Shown here in pieces: positions 51,592 to 60,175 of a stretch of 64,000 nt of DNA (the first letter of the stretch is position 1; every line of letters begins with the position of its first letter). This stretch comes from Planctomycetota bacterium (GTDB lineage Bacteria > Planctomycetota > UBA1135 > GCA-002686595). Made by a program: the position numbers and the translations under genes. The DNA lies in NCBI GenBank assembly GCA_023150475.1, contig JAKLKU010000001.1, positions 124,001-188,000 of the forward strand. Direction: 5' to 3'. Below the pieces are notes generated by a model. It did not search any database, was not told where the DNA came from, and saw only the letters and a list, made by a program, of their open reading frames with translations.

Positions 51592-51772
51592 GTGCGGCGA
51601 TCGAAGAGGAGAGAGAACGGAAAGCCGCGCAGACGCTCGCGGCGTGGAGCACGGACGTGGCGGGACACGGAGCGCTCGCGGACGATGGACGCGCGGCGGC
51701 GACCGGAGCGAACGGACGCCGACGGCAAGGGCCGAGCGAAGCTGCGGCGCGACGCGCGCGCCGTCTTCGACT

Positions 51773-52201
51773 TCAGTCCTTCTTCTCGGCCTTTTCCTTC
51801 GCGGCGGCCTTCTTGGCGGCGACGCGCGACTTGTGGCGCTCGGCCTTGGCCTTGGCGCGCGCGTCTTTCGCAGCGGTGCGCGCCTGACGCGACTTCGTCA
51901 CGGTCTTGCGGCCGGGGCGAGGACGCGGCTTGTGCTCACGCTTCGCATCGCCTTCGAAGACGCCGAGACGACGGAAGATCGACTGCACCGTCTCGCTGAT
52001 CTTCGCGCCGCGCACGACCCAGAAGCGGGCGCGTTCGACGTCGAGCGAGATCTGCTGCTCCTTGCGCGGGAACATCGGGTCGTAGTGCCCGAGGTTCTCG
52101 AGGGTGCGGCCGTCGCGCGGGTTGCGCTCGTCGGCGACGGAGATGCGGTACGTGGGGCGGTTCAGACGCCCCATGCGCTTCATGCGGATGACGACGGCCA
52201 T
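51773..52201 (-). CDS. rpsP: 30S ribosomal protein S16 with extended basic tail
   Basis: A 142-residue protein. Residues 1-80 are S16 (MAVVIRMKRMGRLNRPTYRI, GRTLENLGHYDP, RGAKISETVQSIFRRLGVF). The C-terminal ~55 residues are a Lys/Arg/Ala-rich extension that S16 of E. coli (82 residues) lacks; it may thread into rRNA. The usual neighbours rimM, trmD and rplS are absent downstream; instead the endonuclease-III-like gene follows after 181 bases. ffh lies upstream, a common rpsP partner. Confidence 0.93.
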   Translation of the reverse strand: MAVVIRMKRMGRLNRPTYRISVADERNPRDGRTLENLGHYDPMFPRKEQQISLDVERARFWVVRGAKISETVQSIFRRLGVFEGDAKREHKPRPRPGRKTVTKSRQARTAAKDARAKAKAERHKSRVAAKKAAAKEKAEKKD

Positions 52202-52306
52202 GGGTTGGTCGCGTGCTCGTGCGGGGTTCGAGGTCGAAGAAAAGACGGGTCGCGCCCGTCCGAAGGGGCGAAGAGCATACCAGGCGAGCCGCGCCGGCTC
52301 CACCAC

Positions 52307-52354
52307 GAGGATCGCGAGGAGGATCTCGAGCAGGATCGCGAGGCGGATCTCGTG
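52307..52354. repeat. 12-bp tandem repeat, 4 degenerate copies
   Basis: Units GAGGATCGCGAG, GAGGATCTCGAG, CAGGATCGCGAG and GCGGATCTCGTG run in register. The array lies in the 263 bases between ffh and rpsP (both minus strand), after the ffh stop. Confidence 0.8.
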
Positions 52355-52464
52355 TGCTCCGCGACGATCCGGCGCCGGGCGCGCGATTCGCGGTCCTTGC
52401 GACGGTCCGCTGGCCGGCCGCCGGTGCCCCGACGATCCCTCGGCCGCACGCCGCGGCGGATCGC

Positions 52465-54063
52465 CTAGCGCCGGCCGCGCTTGCGCCGCGCCTTCTTGTC
52501 CTTCTTGGATTCGACCCGCCGCTGCGGCGACGAACCGACCGGCCGCGGGCCCCCGCCCATCATCGATCGCAGGTCCTCGAGGGACGGTTGCGACTTCGAT
52601 CCACCGCCGAAGAGCCCGCCGATGCCGCTGCCGAGAGAGCCGAGCCCGCTGCCGAGCGCCCCGAGGCCTCCGAGCAGTCCCCCGCCGCCCGACGAACCAG
52701 CGGCGAGTTCGCCGGTCGGCGACATCTCGCGCAAGGCCTGCTTCTTCGCGTCCGCGCCGAGCTTCGCGCCGAGCCCGAGGCGGTTCATCTCCTTCATCAT
52801 CTGCTTCATGCCCTTGAAGCCTTTGAGGAGCTCGTTGACCGCGTCGACTTCCTGGCCTGAACCGCGCGCGATGCGCCGGCGGCGCGACATGTCGAGCAGC
52901 TCGGGATGCAGGCGCTCCTTCGGCGTCATCGACGTGAAGAGCGCTTCCATGCGCACGAGCTTGCGATCGTCGACGTCGAGATTCTCGACCATCGAACCGA
53001 CGCCGGGCAGCATGCCGAGCACCTTCTTCATCGGCCCGAGGCGCTTGATCATGCGCAGTTGCGCGAGCATGTCCTCGAGCGTGAACTCGCCGAGGACCAT
53101 CTTCTCGTAGCTCGCGCGCGCTTCGTCCTCGCTGATCTTCGACGCGGCGGTCTCGACGAGACCGACGACGTCGCCCATGCCGAGGATGCGGCCGGCCATC
53201 CGCTCGGGATGGAACGGATCGAGGTCTTCGAGCTTCTCGCCGGTGCCGACGAAGAGGATCGGTCGGCTGGTCACCTGCTTGATCGAGAGCGCCGCGCCGC
53301 CGCGCGCGTCGCCGTCGAGCTTGGTCAGGATCACGCCGGTGAGCTGCAGTCGCTCGTGGAACGCTTGCGCGGAGCGCACGGCGTCCTGGCCGGTCATCGC
53401 GTCGACGACGAGCAACTGCGCGTGCGGTGAACAGCGGCGCGCGATCTCCGCGACTTCCGCCATCATCTCTTCGTCGACGTGCAGGCGACCCGCCGTGTCG
53501 AGGATGACGACGTCCGCGCCGGACTTCTTCGCTTCTTCGACGCCGCGCGCGCACACTTCGGGCGCGGCGAGACCGGCGGCGTGGAACACCGGCAGCGAGA
53601 GCCGCGCGCCGAGCACCTTGAGTTGGTCGACGGCCGCGGGACGTTTGACGTCGGCGGCGACGAGCAGCGGCCGCTTCTTGAAGCGCTCGCGCAGCAGCTT
53701 CGCGAGCTTGCCGCACGTCGTCGTCTTGCCCGCGCCTTGCAGGCCGGCCATCAGGATCACGGTCGGGCCCGACTTCGCGAACGCGAGTTCGGCGCCCTCC
53801 GGCCCCATCAGGTCGACGAGTTCCTTGTGACACGCGTGGACGAACTGCTGGCCCGGTTCGACGCCGGCGAGCTTCTCCGCGCCGAGCACGCGGGACTTGA
53901 CGCGGTCGGTGAACTCGCGCGCGACCTTGAAGTGGACGTCCGCCTCGAGCAGCGCCGTGCGGACCTGGCCGAGCGCTTCGTCGATGTTGTCGGGCGTGAT
54001 CTCCTTCTTGTCCTTGAAGAACGAGAAGGCGTTGGAGAGTCGCTGGGTCAGGCTTTCGAACAT
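52465..54063 (-). CDS. ffh: Signal recognition particle GTPase Ffh
   Basis: A 532-residue SRP54 protein that targets nascent membrane proteins to FtsY. The N-domain is followed by the G-domain with GLQGAGKTTTCGKLA (G1), DTAGRLHVDEEMM (G3) and TKLDGDARGG (G4). The Met-rich M-domain has the RNA-binding SRRRRIARGSG motif. A ~75-residue tail rich in Gly and then Lys/Arg extends beyond the usual end (~450). The ATG at 54063 is the family start. The SRP RNA gene is not in this window. Confidence 0.96.
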   Translation of the reverse strand: MFESLTQRLSNAFSFFKDKKEITPDNIDEALGQVRTALLEADVHFKVAREFTDRVKSRVLGAEKLAGVEPGQQFVHACHKELVDLMGPEGAELAFAKSGPTVILMAGLQGAGKTTTCGKLAKLLRERFKKRPLLVAADVKRPAAVDQLKVLGARLSLPVFHAAGLAAPEVCARGVEEAKKSGADVVILDTAGRLHVDEEMMAEVAEIARRCSPHAQLLVVDAMTGQDAVRSAQAFHERLQLTGVILTKLDGDARGGAALSIKQVTSRPILFVGTGEKLEDLDPFHPERMAGRILGMGDVVGLVETAASKISEDEARASYEKMVLGEFTLEDMLAQLRMIKRLGPMKKVLGMLPGVGSMVENLDVDDRKLVRMEALFTSMTPKERLHPELLDMSRRRRIARGSGQEVDAVNELLKGFKGMKQMMKEMNRLGLGAKLGADAKKQALREMSPTGELAAGSSGGGGLLGGLGALGSGLGSLGSGIGGLFGGGSKSQPSLEDLRSMMGGGPRPVGSSPQRRVESKKDKKARRKRGRR

Positions 54064-54189
54064 GGCGCGCGCTCGCGGGCCGCTACGTATAAACGACCGC
54101 GAGCGGATTGTCGCGCGCAGAGGCAAGCAGGACGGAGCTCGGCGCGTTTCCGCGAAGCGGCCGGAGCGCCCGGACGCGCGCCTTCCAGA

Positions 54190-55674
54190 TCAGCGTCGCG
54201 CTTTCGACGTCGAGCGCTTCGGTGCCGCGGCGCCTCGGTCGTTCGCCGGCTTGGCCTCGAGTCTCGCCGCCGGTTTCGCCTGAGGCTTCGCTACGGGGAT
54301 CACCGTCTTCGCGGCAGCCGGCGTCGCAGCAGCCGGCGTGGCCGACTTCCTCGGCGTCGGCGGTTCGTCGGTGCCCGCGGGTTCGCGGTCGTCGATCCGT
54401 TGGATCTCGGCGCCGAGCGCGCGCAGGCGTTCTTCGATGCGCTCGTAACCTCGATCGATGTGGTACACGCGGTGGATCTCGGTCGTGCCCTTCGCGACGA
54501 GTCCGGCGAGCACCAACGCCGCCGAGGCGCGCAGGTCGCTCGCCATCACGGGCGCGCCGGAGAGCGGCGCCGGCCCGAGCACGATCGCACTCGCCCCTTG
54601 GCGGCGGATCGTCGCACCGAGGCGCATCAGCTCCGCGACGTGCATGTAACGATCGGTGTAGATCGTCTCGGTGATCACGCTCATGCCGTTCGCGAGCGTC
54701 ATCAACGCCATCCACTGCGCTTGCAGGTCGGTCGGGAACGCGGGATACGGCAACGTCGTCACGTCGGTCGGCAACGGAGCGCGGTCGCGGTCGCGGACGT
54801 CGTACGGGACGCTCGCGATCCAGTCGGGGCCCTGTTGGAACGGCACCCGTGCTTCGCCGAGCCGCTCGAGCAGCACGGTCAAGTGATCGGGCCGGCAGTT
54901 CTCGACGCGCACCGCGCCGCCGGTCATCGCGCCGGCGATCAAGTACGTGCCCGCTTCGATGCGGTCGGGGATCACGGCGTGCGTCGCGCCGCCGAGTCGT
55001 TCGACGCCGTCGATCACGATGCGCGGCGAGCCGAGACCCGAGATCTTCGCGCCCATCGCGTTGAGGCAGTCGCCGAGGTCGACGACTTCGGGCTCGCACG
55101 CTGCGCCGTGGATCACGGTGCGGCCGCGCGCGAGCGTCGCCGCCATCATCACGTTCGCGGTGCCGAGCACCGTCGAGCCCTGCGGACCGCCGAGATACAT
55201 TTCGTCGCCGCGCAAGCCGCCCTTCGGCGCTTCCGCGACCACGTAGCCGTGTTCGATCTCGATCTTCGCGCCGAGTGCGCGCAGGCCCTTCAAGTGGAGG
55301 TCGATCGGCCGCACGCCGATCACGCAGCCGCCGGGCTGACTGACGACGGCGCGGCCGTGGCGCGCGAGCAACGGCCCGAGCACGGCGATCGAGCCGCGCA
55401 TCTTGCGCACGTGATCCCACGTCGCGCGGTCGGCCGGCGTGTCCGCCGACTGCACGAGCACCGCGCCGTCGGAACGTCTCGTCGCCGTCGAACCCAAGTC
55501 GCGCAGCACGTCGAGCATCGACTCGACGTCCGAGAGCCGCGGAGCGTTCGGGATCACCAGCGGCTCGTCCGAGAGGAGCGACGCCGCGAGCACCGGCAAC
55601 ACTGCGTTCTTCGAACCGCACACGCGCACCTTGCCACGCAAGGTGCGCCCCCCTTCGATCACGAACTTGTCCAT
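54190..55674 (-). CDS. murA: UDP-N-acetylglucosamine 1-carboxyvinyltransferase
   Basis: A 494-residue enzyme catalysing the first committed step of peptidoglycan synthesis. The catalytic Cys is in SQPGGCVIGVRP, the site of fosfomycin attack. Other landmarks are GSKNAVLPVLAA, MMAATLARG and the DLRASAALVLAG loop. Residues ~420-494 are an extra Pro/Ala/Lys-rich tail (normal length ~420). The ATG at 55674 follows a strong ribosome site (GGAGGAG). It argues that this lineage makes peptidoglycan. Confidence 0.96.
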   Translation of the reverse strand: MDKFVIEGGRTLRGKVRVCGSKNAVLPVLAASLLSDEPLVIPNAPRLSDVESMLDVLRDLGSTATRRSDGAVLVQSADTPADRATWDHVRKMRGSIAVLGPLLARHGRAVVSQPGGCVIGVRPIDLHLKGLRALGAKIEIEHGYVVAEAPKGGLRGDEMYLGGPQGSTVLGTANVMMAATLARGRTVIHGAACEPEVVDLGDCLNAMGAKISGLGSPRIVIDGVERLGGATHAVIPDRIEAGTYLIAGAMTGGAVRVENCRPDHLTVLLERLGEARVPFQQGPDWIASVPYDVRDRDRAPLPTDVTTLPYPAFPTDLQAQWMALMTLANGMSVITETIYTDRYMHVAELMRLGATIRRQGASAIVLGPAPLSGAPVMASDLRASAALVLAGLVAKGTTEIHRVYHIDRGYERIEERLRALGAEIQRIDDREPAGTDEPPTPRKSATPAAATPAAAKTVIPVAKPQAKPAARLEAKPANDRGAAAPKRSTSKARR

Positions 55675-55818
55675 CGCATCTCCTCCGCACTCGCGCCGAC
55701 TGCGCGCGAACTCACGCCGCCCGCGCGGCACGAAACCGCGCGCCGTCTTTCATGCGAAAACGAAGGCGCGCTTCCAAGCGCGAGTTGGAGATTCGTGACC
55801 GAGTACGGAGAACGGCGG

Positions 55819-56154
55819 TCAACGAGCGAGCATCGGACCGAGGCGTCGGCCGCCGACGACGTGCAAGTGCAAGTGGCCGACCTCTTGACCTCCGTCGTGG
55901 CGCGTGTTCGCGATCAACCGGAAACCGCCGGTGAGTTGCTCCCGCCGCGCGACTTCCGCCGCGGCCCAGAGCAACTCGCCGGCGAGTTCGCGATCCTCGA
56001 GCTCGAAGAGCGAGTCGACGTGCGCCTTCGGCACGACGAGCACGTGCACCGGCGCCGCGGGCCGGATGTCGCGGAAGGCGAGCACGCGCTCGCTCTCGAG
56101 GACCAGGGTGCTCGGCAGTTCGCCGGCGACGATGCGACAGAACACGCAGCTCAT
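55819..56154 (-). CDS. HIT-family (HINT-like) hydrolase
   Basis: A 111-residue protein with the histidine triad in GHLHLHVVGG near the C-terminus and a Cys pair at the N-terminus (MSCVFCRIVAGE). HINT-type enzymes hydrolyse AMP-lysine or adenosine phosphoramidates. The ATG at 56154 is chosen because the ~90 codons upstream are Arg/Ala-rich and overlap the divergent promoter region. It is transcribed away from the TPR/alpha-CTD gene. Confidence 0.92.
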   Translation of the reverse strand: MSCVFCRIVAGELPSTLVLESERVLAFRDIRPAAPVHVLVVPKAHVDSLFELEDRELAGELLWAAAEVARREQLTGGFRLIANTRHDGGQEVGHLHLHVVGGRRLGPMLAR

Positions 56155-56306
56155 GTTGGGCTCGGACCGCGCGGCGCACGCGACGCCACGAACGGTGCGC
56201 GCCACGCTAGCGCCGCCGTGCGCGCGGCGCCGTCCGCGCTTCGCCAGCGGCCCTGCCGCGGGCTCGTCGGGCCTCGAGCGGCCGAGCTCGGCGCGGACGG
56301 GCCGAT

Positions 56307-56336
56307 TTGACGCCGCGAGCCGCGCGTGGCTAGGAT
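56307..56336 (+). promoter_or_regulatory. Sigma-70-type promoter of the TPR/alpha-CTD gene
   Basis: TTGACG (56307-56312) and TAGGAT (56331-56336) are separated by 18 bases, a good match to the housekeeping consensus in otherwise GC-rich DNA. Transcription would begin near 56343, giving a leader of about 85 bases before the ATG at 56429. This is the clearest promoter I found in the window. Confidence 0.6.
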
Positions 56337-56428
56337 CCCGCGCTCGATTCCGCGCTCCGGATGCGGGTTTCTGGCTCTGTTTCCGCCCCATCCGAGACGC
56401 CGGTGCTCCCCGACCTCGCTCTTCGCTC

Positions 56429-57874
56429 ATGTCGACCGACTACGCTTCGTACGGCAACGACCCCGACCTCCAAGACGACGCGGCCGCCACCCCCGCCCTC
56501 GCCGCGCTCAAGGACGCCGCGCTCACCGCGGACGTCGCGCTCGAAGACGAGGGCGCCCTCGACTTCGACATCAAGACCGCGGCGATCCCGAGCTTCCAGG
56601 CGCTGCACCAAGCGCGCACCGCGGTGTTCCGCAACGTGCGCTCGCTCGCCAATTTCAAACGCGTCGTCGACAGCTTGTCCGATGCCGGCGACGAAGGCCG
56701 CAAGAAGGGCCTCGGTCTCTGGATCGCGGGCGACTGGGAACGCGCGGCGGATCAACTCGCGAAGTACGACGATGTCGTCGCCAACTTCACCCGCGCGAAC
56801 TCGCTGATGGCCGCCGAGCGTTACAAGGACGCGCTGCCGATCCTCGAGAAGCTCTCGACCGCGTACCCCGAAGAGCCCAAGCCGCGCGCGGGCATGCTCG
56901 AAGCGAAGCTCGAGCTCGATCTCGCCGCCGGTGACTCCGACAAGGCGCTCGCGAACCTCAAGGCCGGCCTCGAGAAGGCGCCGAAGAGCTTCGCCGCGAC
57001 GGCGGAGGGTCGCTACTTGACCGGCCGCGTCGCGGAACTCGAGCGCAAGTGGGAGTTCGCGATCGACGAGTACGAAGCGGCGCGCGAAGTCGACGCGACC
57101 CACCGCGGCGCGCTCTTCCGCTCCGGTTATCTCTGCGAGCGCTACGGTCTCGAAGCGGAAGCGCTCGAGTCGTACCGCCAGCTCGCGGCGCTGAAGCCGA
57201 TCGACCTGCGCACGTTGATCAACCTCGGCCTCCTCTACGAGGACCTCGGTCGCGACAACGACGCGGCGGCCTGCTACGAGACGCTGAAGAAGAACTTGCC
57301 CGCCGACAAGCGCATCCGGCTCTTCGTCGAAGACGCGCGTCAGGGCATGAGCATGTACTACGACGAGGATCTCGAGCGGAAGGAAGACCGCTTGAACCAG
57401 ATCCTGCGCACGCCGATCACCGACTTCGAGCTCTCGGTGCGCGCGCGCAACTGCCTCAACAAGATGAACATCCTGACGCTGGGCGACCTCGTCCGGCGCA
57501 CCGAACAGGAACTGCTCTCGTACAAGAACTTCGGCGAGACCTCGCTGAACGAGATCAAGCAGATCCTCGCGTCGAAGAACTTGCGGCTCGGCATGGCTCA
57601 TCACGAAGCCGTGGCTTCGATCGAAGCCGCCGTCCGCCCGAAGGCGACCGGTGAGAACGCCGACGTGCTCAACAAGCCGATCGCCGACCTCGACCTCTCG
57701 ATCCGCGCGCGCCGCGCCGTCGAGAACCTCGGTTGCATGACCGTCGGCGACGTCACGCAGCACGCCGAGGACGAGCTCCTCTCGATGCCGAACTTCGGCC
57801 AGACGTCGCTCGCGGAGCTCAAGCGCAAGCTGTCCGAGCTCGGCGTCACGCTCGCCGAGAAGAAGAAGGAGTAG
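56429..57874 (+). CDS. TPR protein with two RNA-polymerase alpha C-terminal domains
   Basis: A 481-residue protein. Residues ~60-300 are helical TPR-like repeats (AGDWERAADQLAKYD, ALPILEKLSTAYPEEP, LGLLYEDLGRDNDAAACYE). Two alpha-CTD modules follow: ~320-385 (LSVRARNCLNKMNILTLGDLV, YKNFGETSLNEIKQ) and ~415-475 (LSIRARRAVENLGCMTVGDV, MPNFGQTSLAELKR). The first keeps the Arg and Asn that contact UP-element DNA in E. coli (R265, N268). There is no alpha N-terminal domain, so it is not the core subunit; it may bind promoter DNA or regulators in parallel with RpoA. ruvA follows in the same direction. Confidence 0.85.
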   Translation: MSTDYASYGNDPDLQDDAAATPALAALKDAALTADVALEDEGALDFDIKTAAIPSFQALHQARTAVFRNVRSLANFKRVVDSLSDAGDEGRKKGLGLWIAGDWERAADQLAKYDDVVANFTRANSLMAAERYKDALPILEKLSTAYPEEPKPRAGMLEAKLELDLAAGDSDKALANLKAGLEKAPKSFAATAEGRYLTGRVAELERKWEFAIDEYEAAREVDATHRGALFRSGYLCERYGLEAEALESYRQLAALKPIDLRTLINLGLLYEDLGRDNDAAACYETLKKNLPADKRIRLFVEDARQGMSMYYDEDLERKEDRLNQILRTPITDFELSVRARNCLNKMNILTLGDLVRRTEQELLSYKNFGETSLNEIKQILASKNLRLGMAHHEAVASIEAAVRPKATGENADVLNKPIADLDLSIRARRAVENLGCMTVGDVTQHAEDELLSMPNFGQTSLAELKRKLSELGVTLAEKKKE

Positions 57875-57898
57875 CGCTCCGCGCGGGGCGCGGCCGTC

Positions 57899-58498
57899 GT
57901 GTACGAGTTCCTCGAAGGCGAAATCGCCGGCCGAGGGCCCGGGCGGCTCGTGCTCGACGTCCACGGCATCGGTTTCGACCTCGCCGTGCCGCTCGGCGCC
58001 GCGTTCGCCGAACGCGGACGAGTCCGCGTGTGGACGCACTTCGTCGTGCGCGAGGACGCGCACAAGCTGCACGGCTTCCCCGACCGCGCGACGCGCGACG
58101 TGTTCCGGGCCCTGCTCGAAGTGCGCGGCGTCGGGCCTTCGGTCGCGCTCTCCTTGCTCTCCGGGCTCTCGCGCGACGAACTCGTCGCGGCGATCGCCGC
58201 CGGCGACGCGAAGAAGCTCTGCACCGTCAAGGGCATCGGCAAGCGCACCGCGGAACAGATCCTGCTCGACCTGCGCGACACGGCGACGCGCCTCGCCGCG
58301 GAACTCGGCGTCGCGCTCGGCTCCGCGGAGGTCGTGCTCGAACCGAAGGCGCCGCCTCGCGGCGTCCAGGATGCGATCGCCGCGTTGGTCTCGCTCGGTT
58401 ACGGCGAGACCGAAGCGCGTGCGACGATCGAGAAGGCGCGCAAGAAGACGAAGAGCGACGAGCTCGAGAAGCTCGTGCGCGCAGCCTTGCAGGGCTAG
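57899..58498 (+). CDS. ruvA: Holliday junction DNA helicase subunit RuvA
   Basis: A 199-residue protein that binds four-way junctions and recruits RuvB. It starts MYEFLEGEIAGRGPGRLVLDVHGIGF (GTG start), has the double helix-hairpin-helix region (LLEVRGVGPSVALSLLSG, LCTVKGIGKRTAEQILLDL) and the C-terminal RuvB-contact helix bundle (ALVSLGYGETEARATIEKA). It begins 24 bases after the preceding stop and ends 3 bases before serA, so it may be read as part of a longer transcript. ruvB and ruvC are elsewhere. Confidence 0.96.
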   Translation: MYEFLEGEIAGRGPGRLVLDVHGIGFDLAVPLGAAFAERGRVRVWTHFVVREDAHKLHGFPDRATRDVFRALLEVRGVGPSVALSLLSGLSRDELVAAIAAGDAKKLCTVKGIGKRTAEQILLDLRDTATRLAAELGVALGSAEVVLEPKAPPRGVQDAIAALVSLGYGETEARATIEKARKKTKSDELEKLVRAALQG

Positions 58499-58501
58499 CC
58501 C

Positions 58502-60151
58502 ATGACGCCGCCGACGCGACCGTTCCGCGTGCTCGTGTGCGACGAGCTCGCGCCCGACGCCGAAGAGATCTTCCGCAGCGCCGGCTGCGAGCTCGAGACG
58601 CGCCTCGGTCTCGCCGAAGCACAGCTCTGCGAAGTCGTCGCGGGCCGCGACGCGTTGGTCGTGCGCTCGGCGACCAGGATCACGCGCAAAGTGATCGAAG
58701 CCGCGGATCGGCTCGCCGTGATCGGCCGCGCCGGCGTCGGCGTCGACAACATCGACTGCGACGCGGCGACGGAACGCGGCGTGGTCGTGATGAACACGCC
58801 GGACGGCAACACGCTGTCCGCGGCCGAGCTCGCGCTCGCGCATCTCTTCGCGCTCGCTCGCCACTTGCCGCGCGCCGACCGCGCGGCGCGCGACGGCTGG
58901 AAGAAGAAGGGACTGATGGGCACCGAGCTCACCGGCAAGACGCTCGGCGTGATCGGTCTCGGACGCATCGGCCGCGCCGTCGCGCAGCGCGCGCTCGGTC
59001 TCGAGCTCCTGGTGCTCGCCCACGATCCGTTCCTCGCGAGCGGCGCCGAGAGCCCGGTGCGTGGCGTCGAACTCACCACGCTCGACGACTTGCTCGCGCG
59101 CTCGGACTTCGTGACGCTGCACGTCCCGCTGAACGACGGCACGCGCAACTTGCTGTCGCGCGAACGGCTCGGGCGGATGAAACGCGGCGCCCGCGTCATC
59201 AACGCGGCTCGCGGCGGGCTGATCGACGAAGCGGCGCTGATCGAGGCCTTGGATTCCGGCCACTTGCGCGGCGCGGCGCTCGACGTGCTCGCCGAAGAGC
59301 CGCCGCGCGCGACGAATCCGCTGCTCGCCCGCGAGGACGTGATCCTCTCGCCGCACCTCGGCGCGTCGTCGGACGAAGCTCAACGGAACGTCGCCGTCGA
59401 GATCGCGCTGCAGATCGTCGGGTTCCTCGTCGACGGCGTCGCGAAGAACGCCGTCAACGCGCCCGCGGCGGACGCCGCGACGCTGCGTCGGCTCGCGCCG
59501 TACCTGAAGCTCGCCGAACGCGCGGGCTCGTTCCTCGCCCAACTGCTCGCCGAACCGCTCGAACGGCTCGAGCTCACGCTCGGCGGCGAACTCGCGAGCG
59601 GCGATCCGCACCAACCGCGCCTCGCCGCGCTCGTGGGCGCACTGCGGCCGTCGCTCGGCGACGCCGTCAACTTCGTCAACGCCCCGCGTTTCGCCCGGGA
59701 ACGCGCGCTCGAGCTCTTCCAGGCGCCCGAGCGCGACCCCGCCCGCCCCGCGCTCGCGTTGCGCGCGATCGGCCGCAGCGGGCGCGAGCGGCAAGTCGTC
59801 GGCGACGTCTTCGGCGGCGCCCCGCGCTTCGTGCGTTACGGCGAGCTGCGCATCGATCTCGAACCCGAAGGCGCGCTGATCGTCACGCGCCACGCCGATC
59901 AGCCCGGCGTCGTCGGCATGGTCGGCACGTTGCTCGGCCGCCACGGCGTCAACATCCGGCGGATCGAGCTCGGGCCGCTCGCGGCGCCGGCAACCGCCAC
60001 GACCGAGGCGCCGGCCTCAGCGTCCGCTGCACGAGCGGCGTCCGGCGACGCGCTCGGTCTTTGGTCGCTCTACGAAGCGCCGTCGCGGGCGGCGCTGCTC
60101 GAGCTCGCCGCGCTGCCCGCCGTGCGCGCCGTCGAGTTCGTGCGCTTCTGA
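58502..60151 (+). CDS. serA: D-3-phosphoglycerate dehydrogenase
   Basis: A 549-residue enzyme that starts serine synthesis by oxidising 3-phosphoglycerate. It has the substrate domain, NAD site GVIGLGRIGRAVAQ, active-site elements INAARGGLIDEAAL and SPHLGASSDEAQ, an intervening ~140-residue domain of the long SerA type, and a C-terminal ACT domain (ALIVTRHADQPGVVGMVGTLLG) for serine feedback. The ACT domain has an Ala/Thr-rich insertion of about 30 residues, which may alter feedback. It is first of three serine genes in a row. Confidence 0.95.
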   Translation: MTPPTRPFRVLVCDELAPDAEEIFRSAGCELETRLGLAEAQLCEVVAGRDALVVRSATRITRKVIEAADRLAVIGRAGVGVDNIDCDAATERGVVVMNTPDGNTLSAAELALAHLFALARHLPRADRAARDGWKKKGLMGTELTGKTLGVIGLGRIGRAVAQRALGLELLVLAHDPFLASGAESPVRGVELTTLDDLLARSDFVTLHVPLNDGTRNLLSRERLGRMKRGARVINAARGGLIDEAALIEALDSGHLRGAALDVLAEEPPRATNPLLAREDVILSPHLGASSDEAQRNVAVEIALQIVGFLVDGVAKNAVNAPAADAATLRRLAPYLKLAERAGSFLAQLLAEPLERLELTLGGELASGDPHQPRLAALVGALRPSLGDAVNFVNAPRFARERALELFQAPERDPARPALALRAIGRSGRERQVVGDVFGGAPRFVRYGELRIDLEPEGALIVTRHADQPGVVGMVGTLLGRHGVNIRRIELGPLAAPATATTEAPASASAARAASGDALGLWSLYEAPSRAALLELAALPAVRAVEFVRF

Positions 60152-60175
60152 GCGACCGTCCGGCGCGATAGGCTC

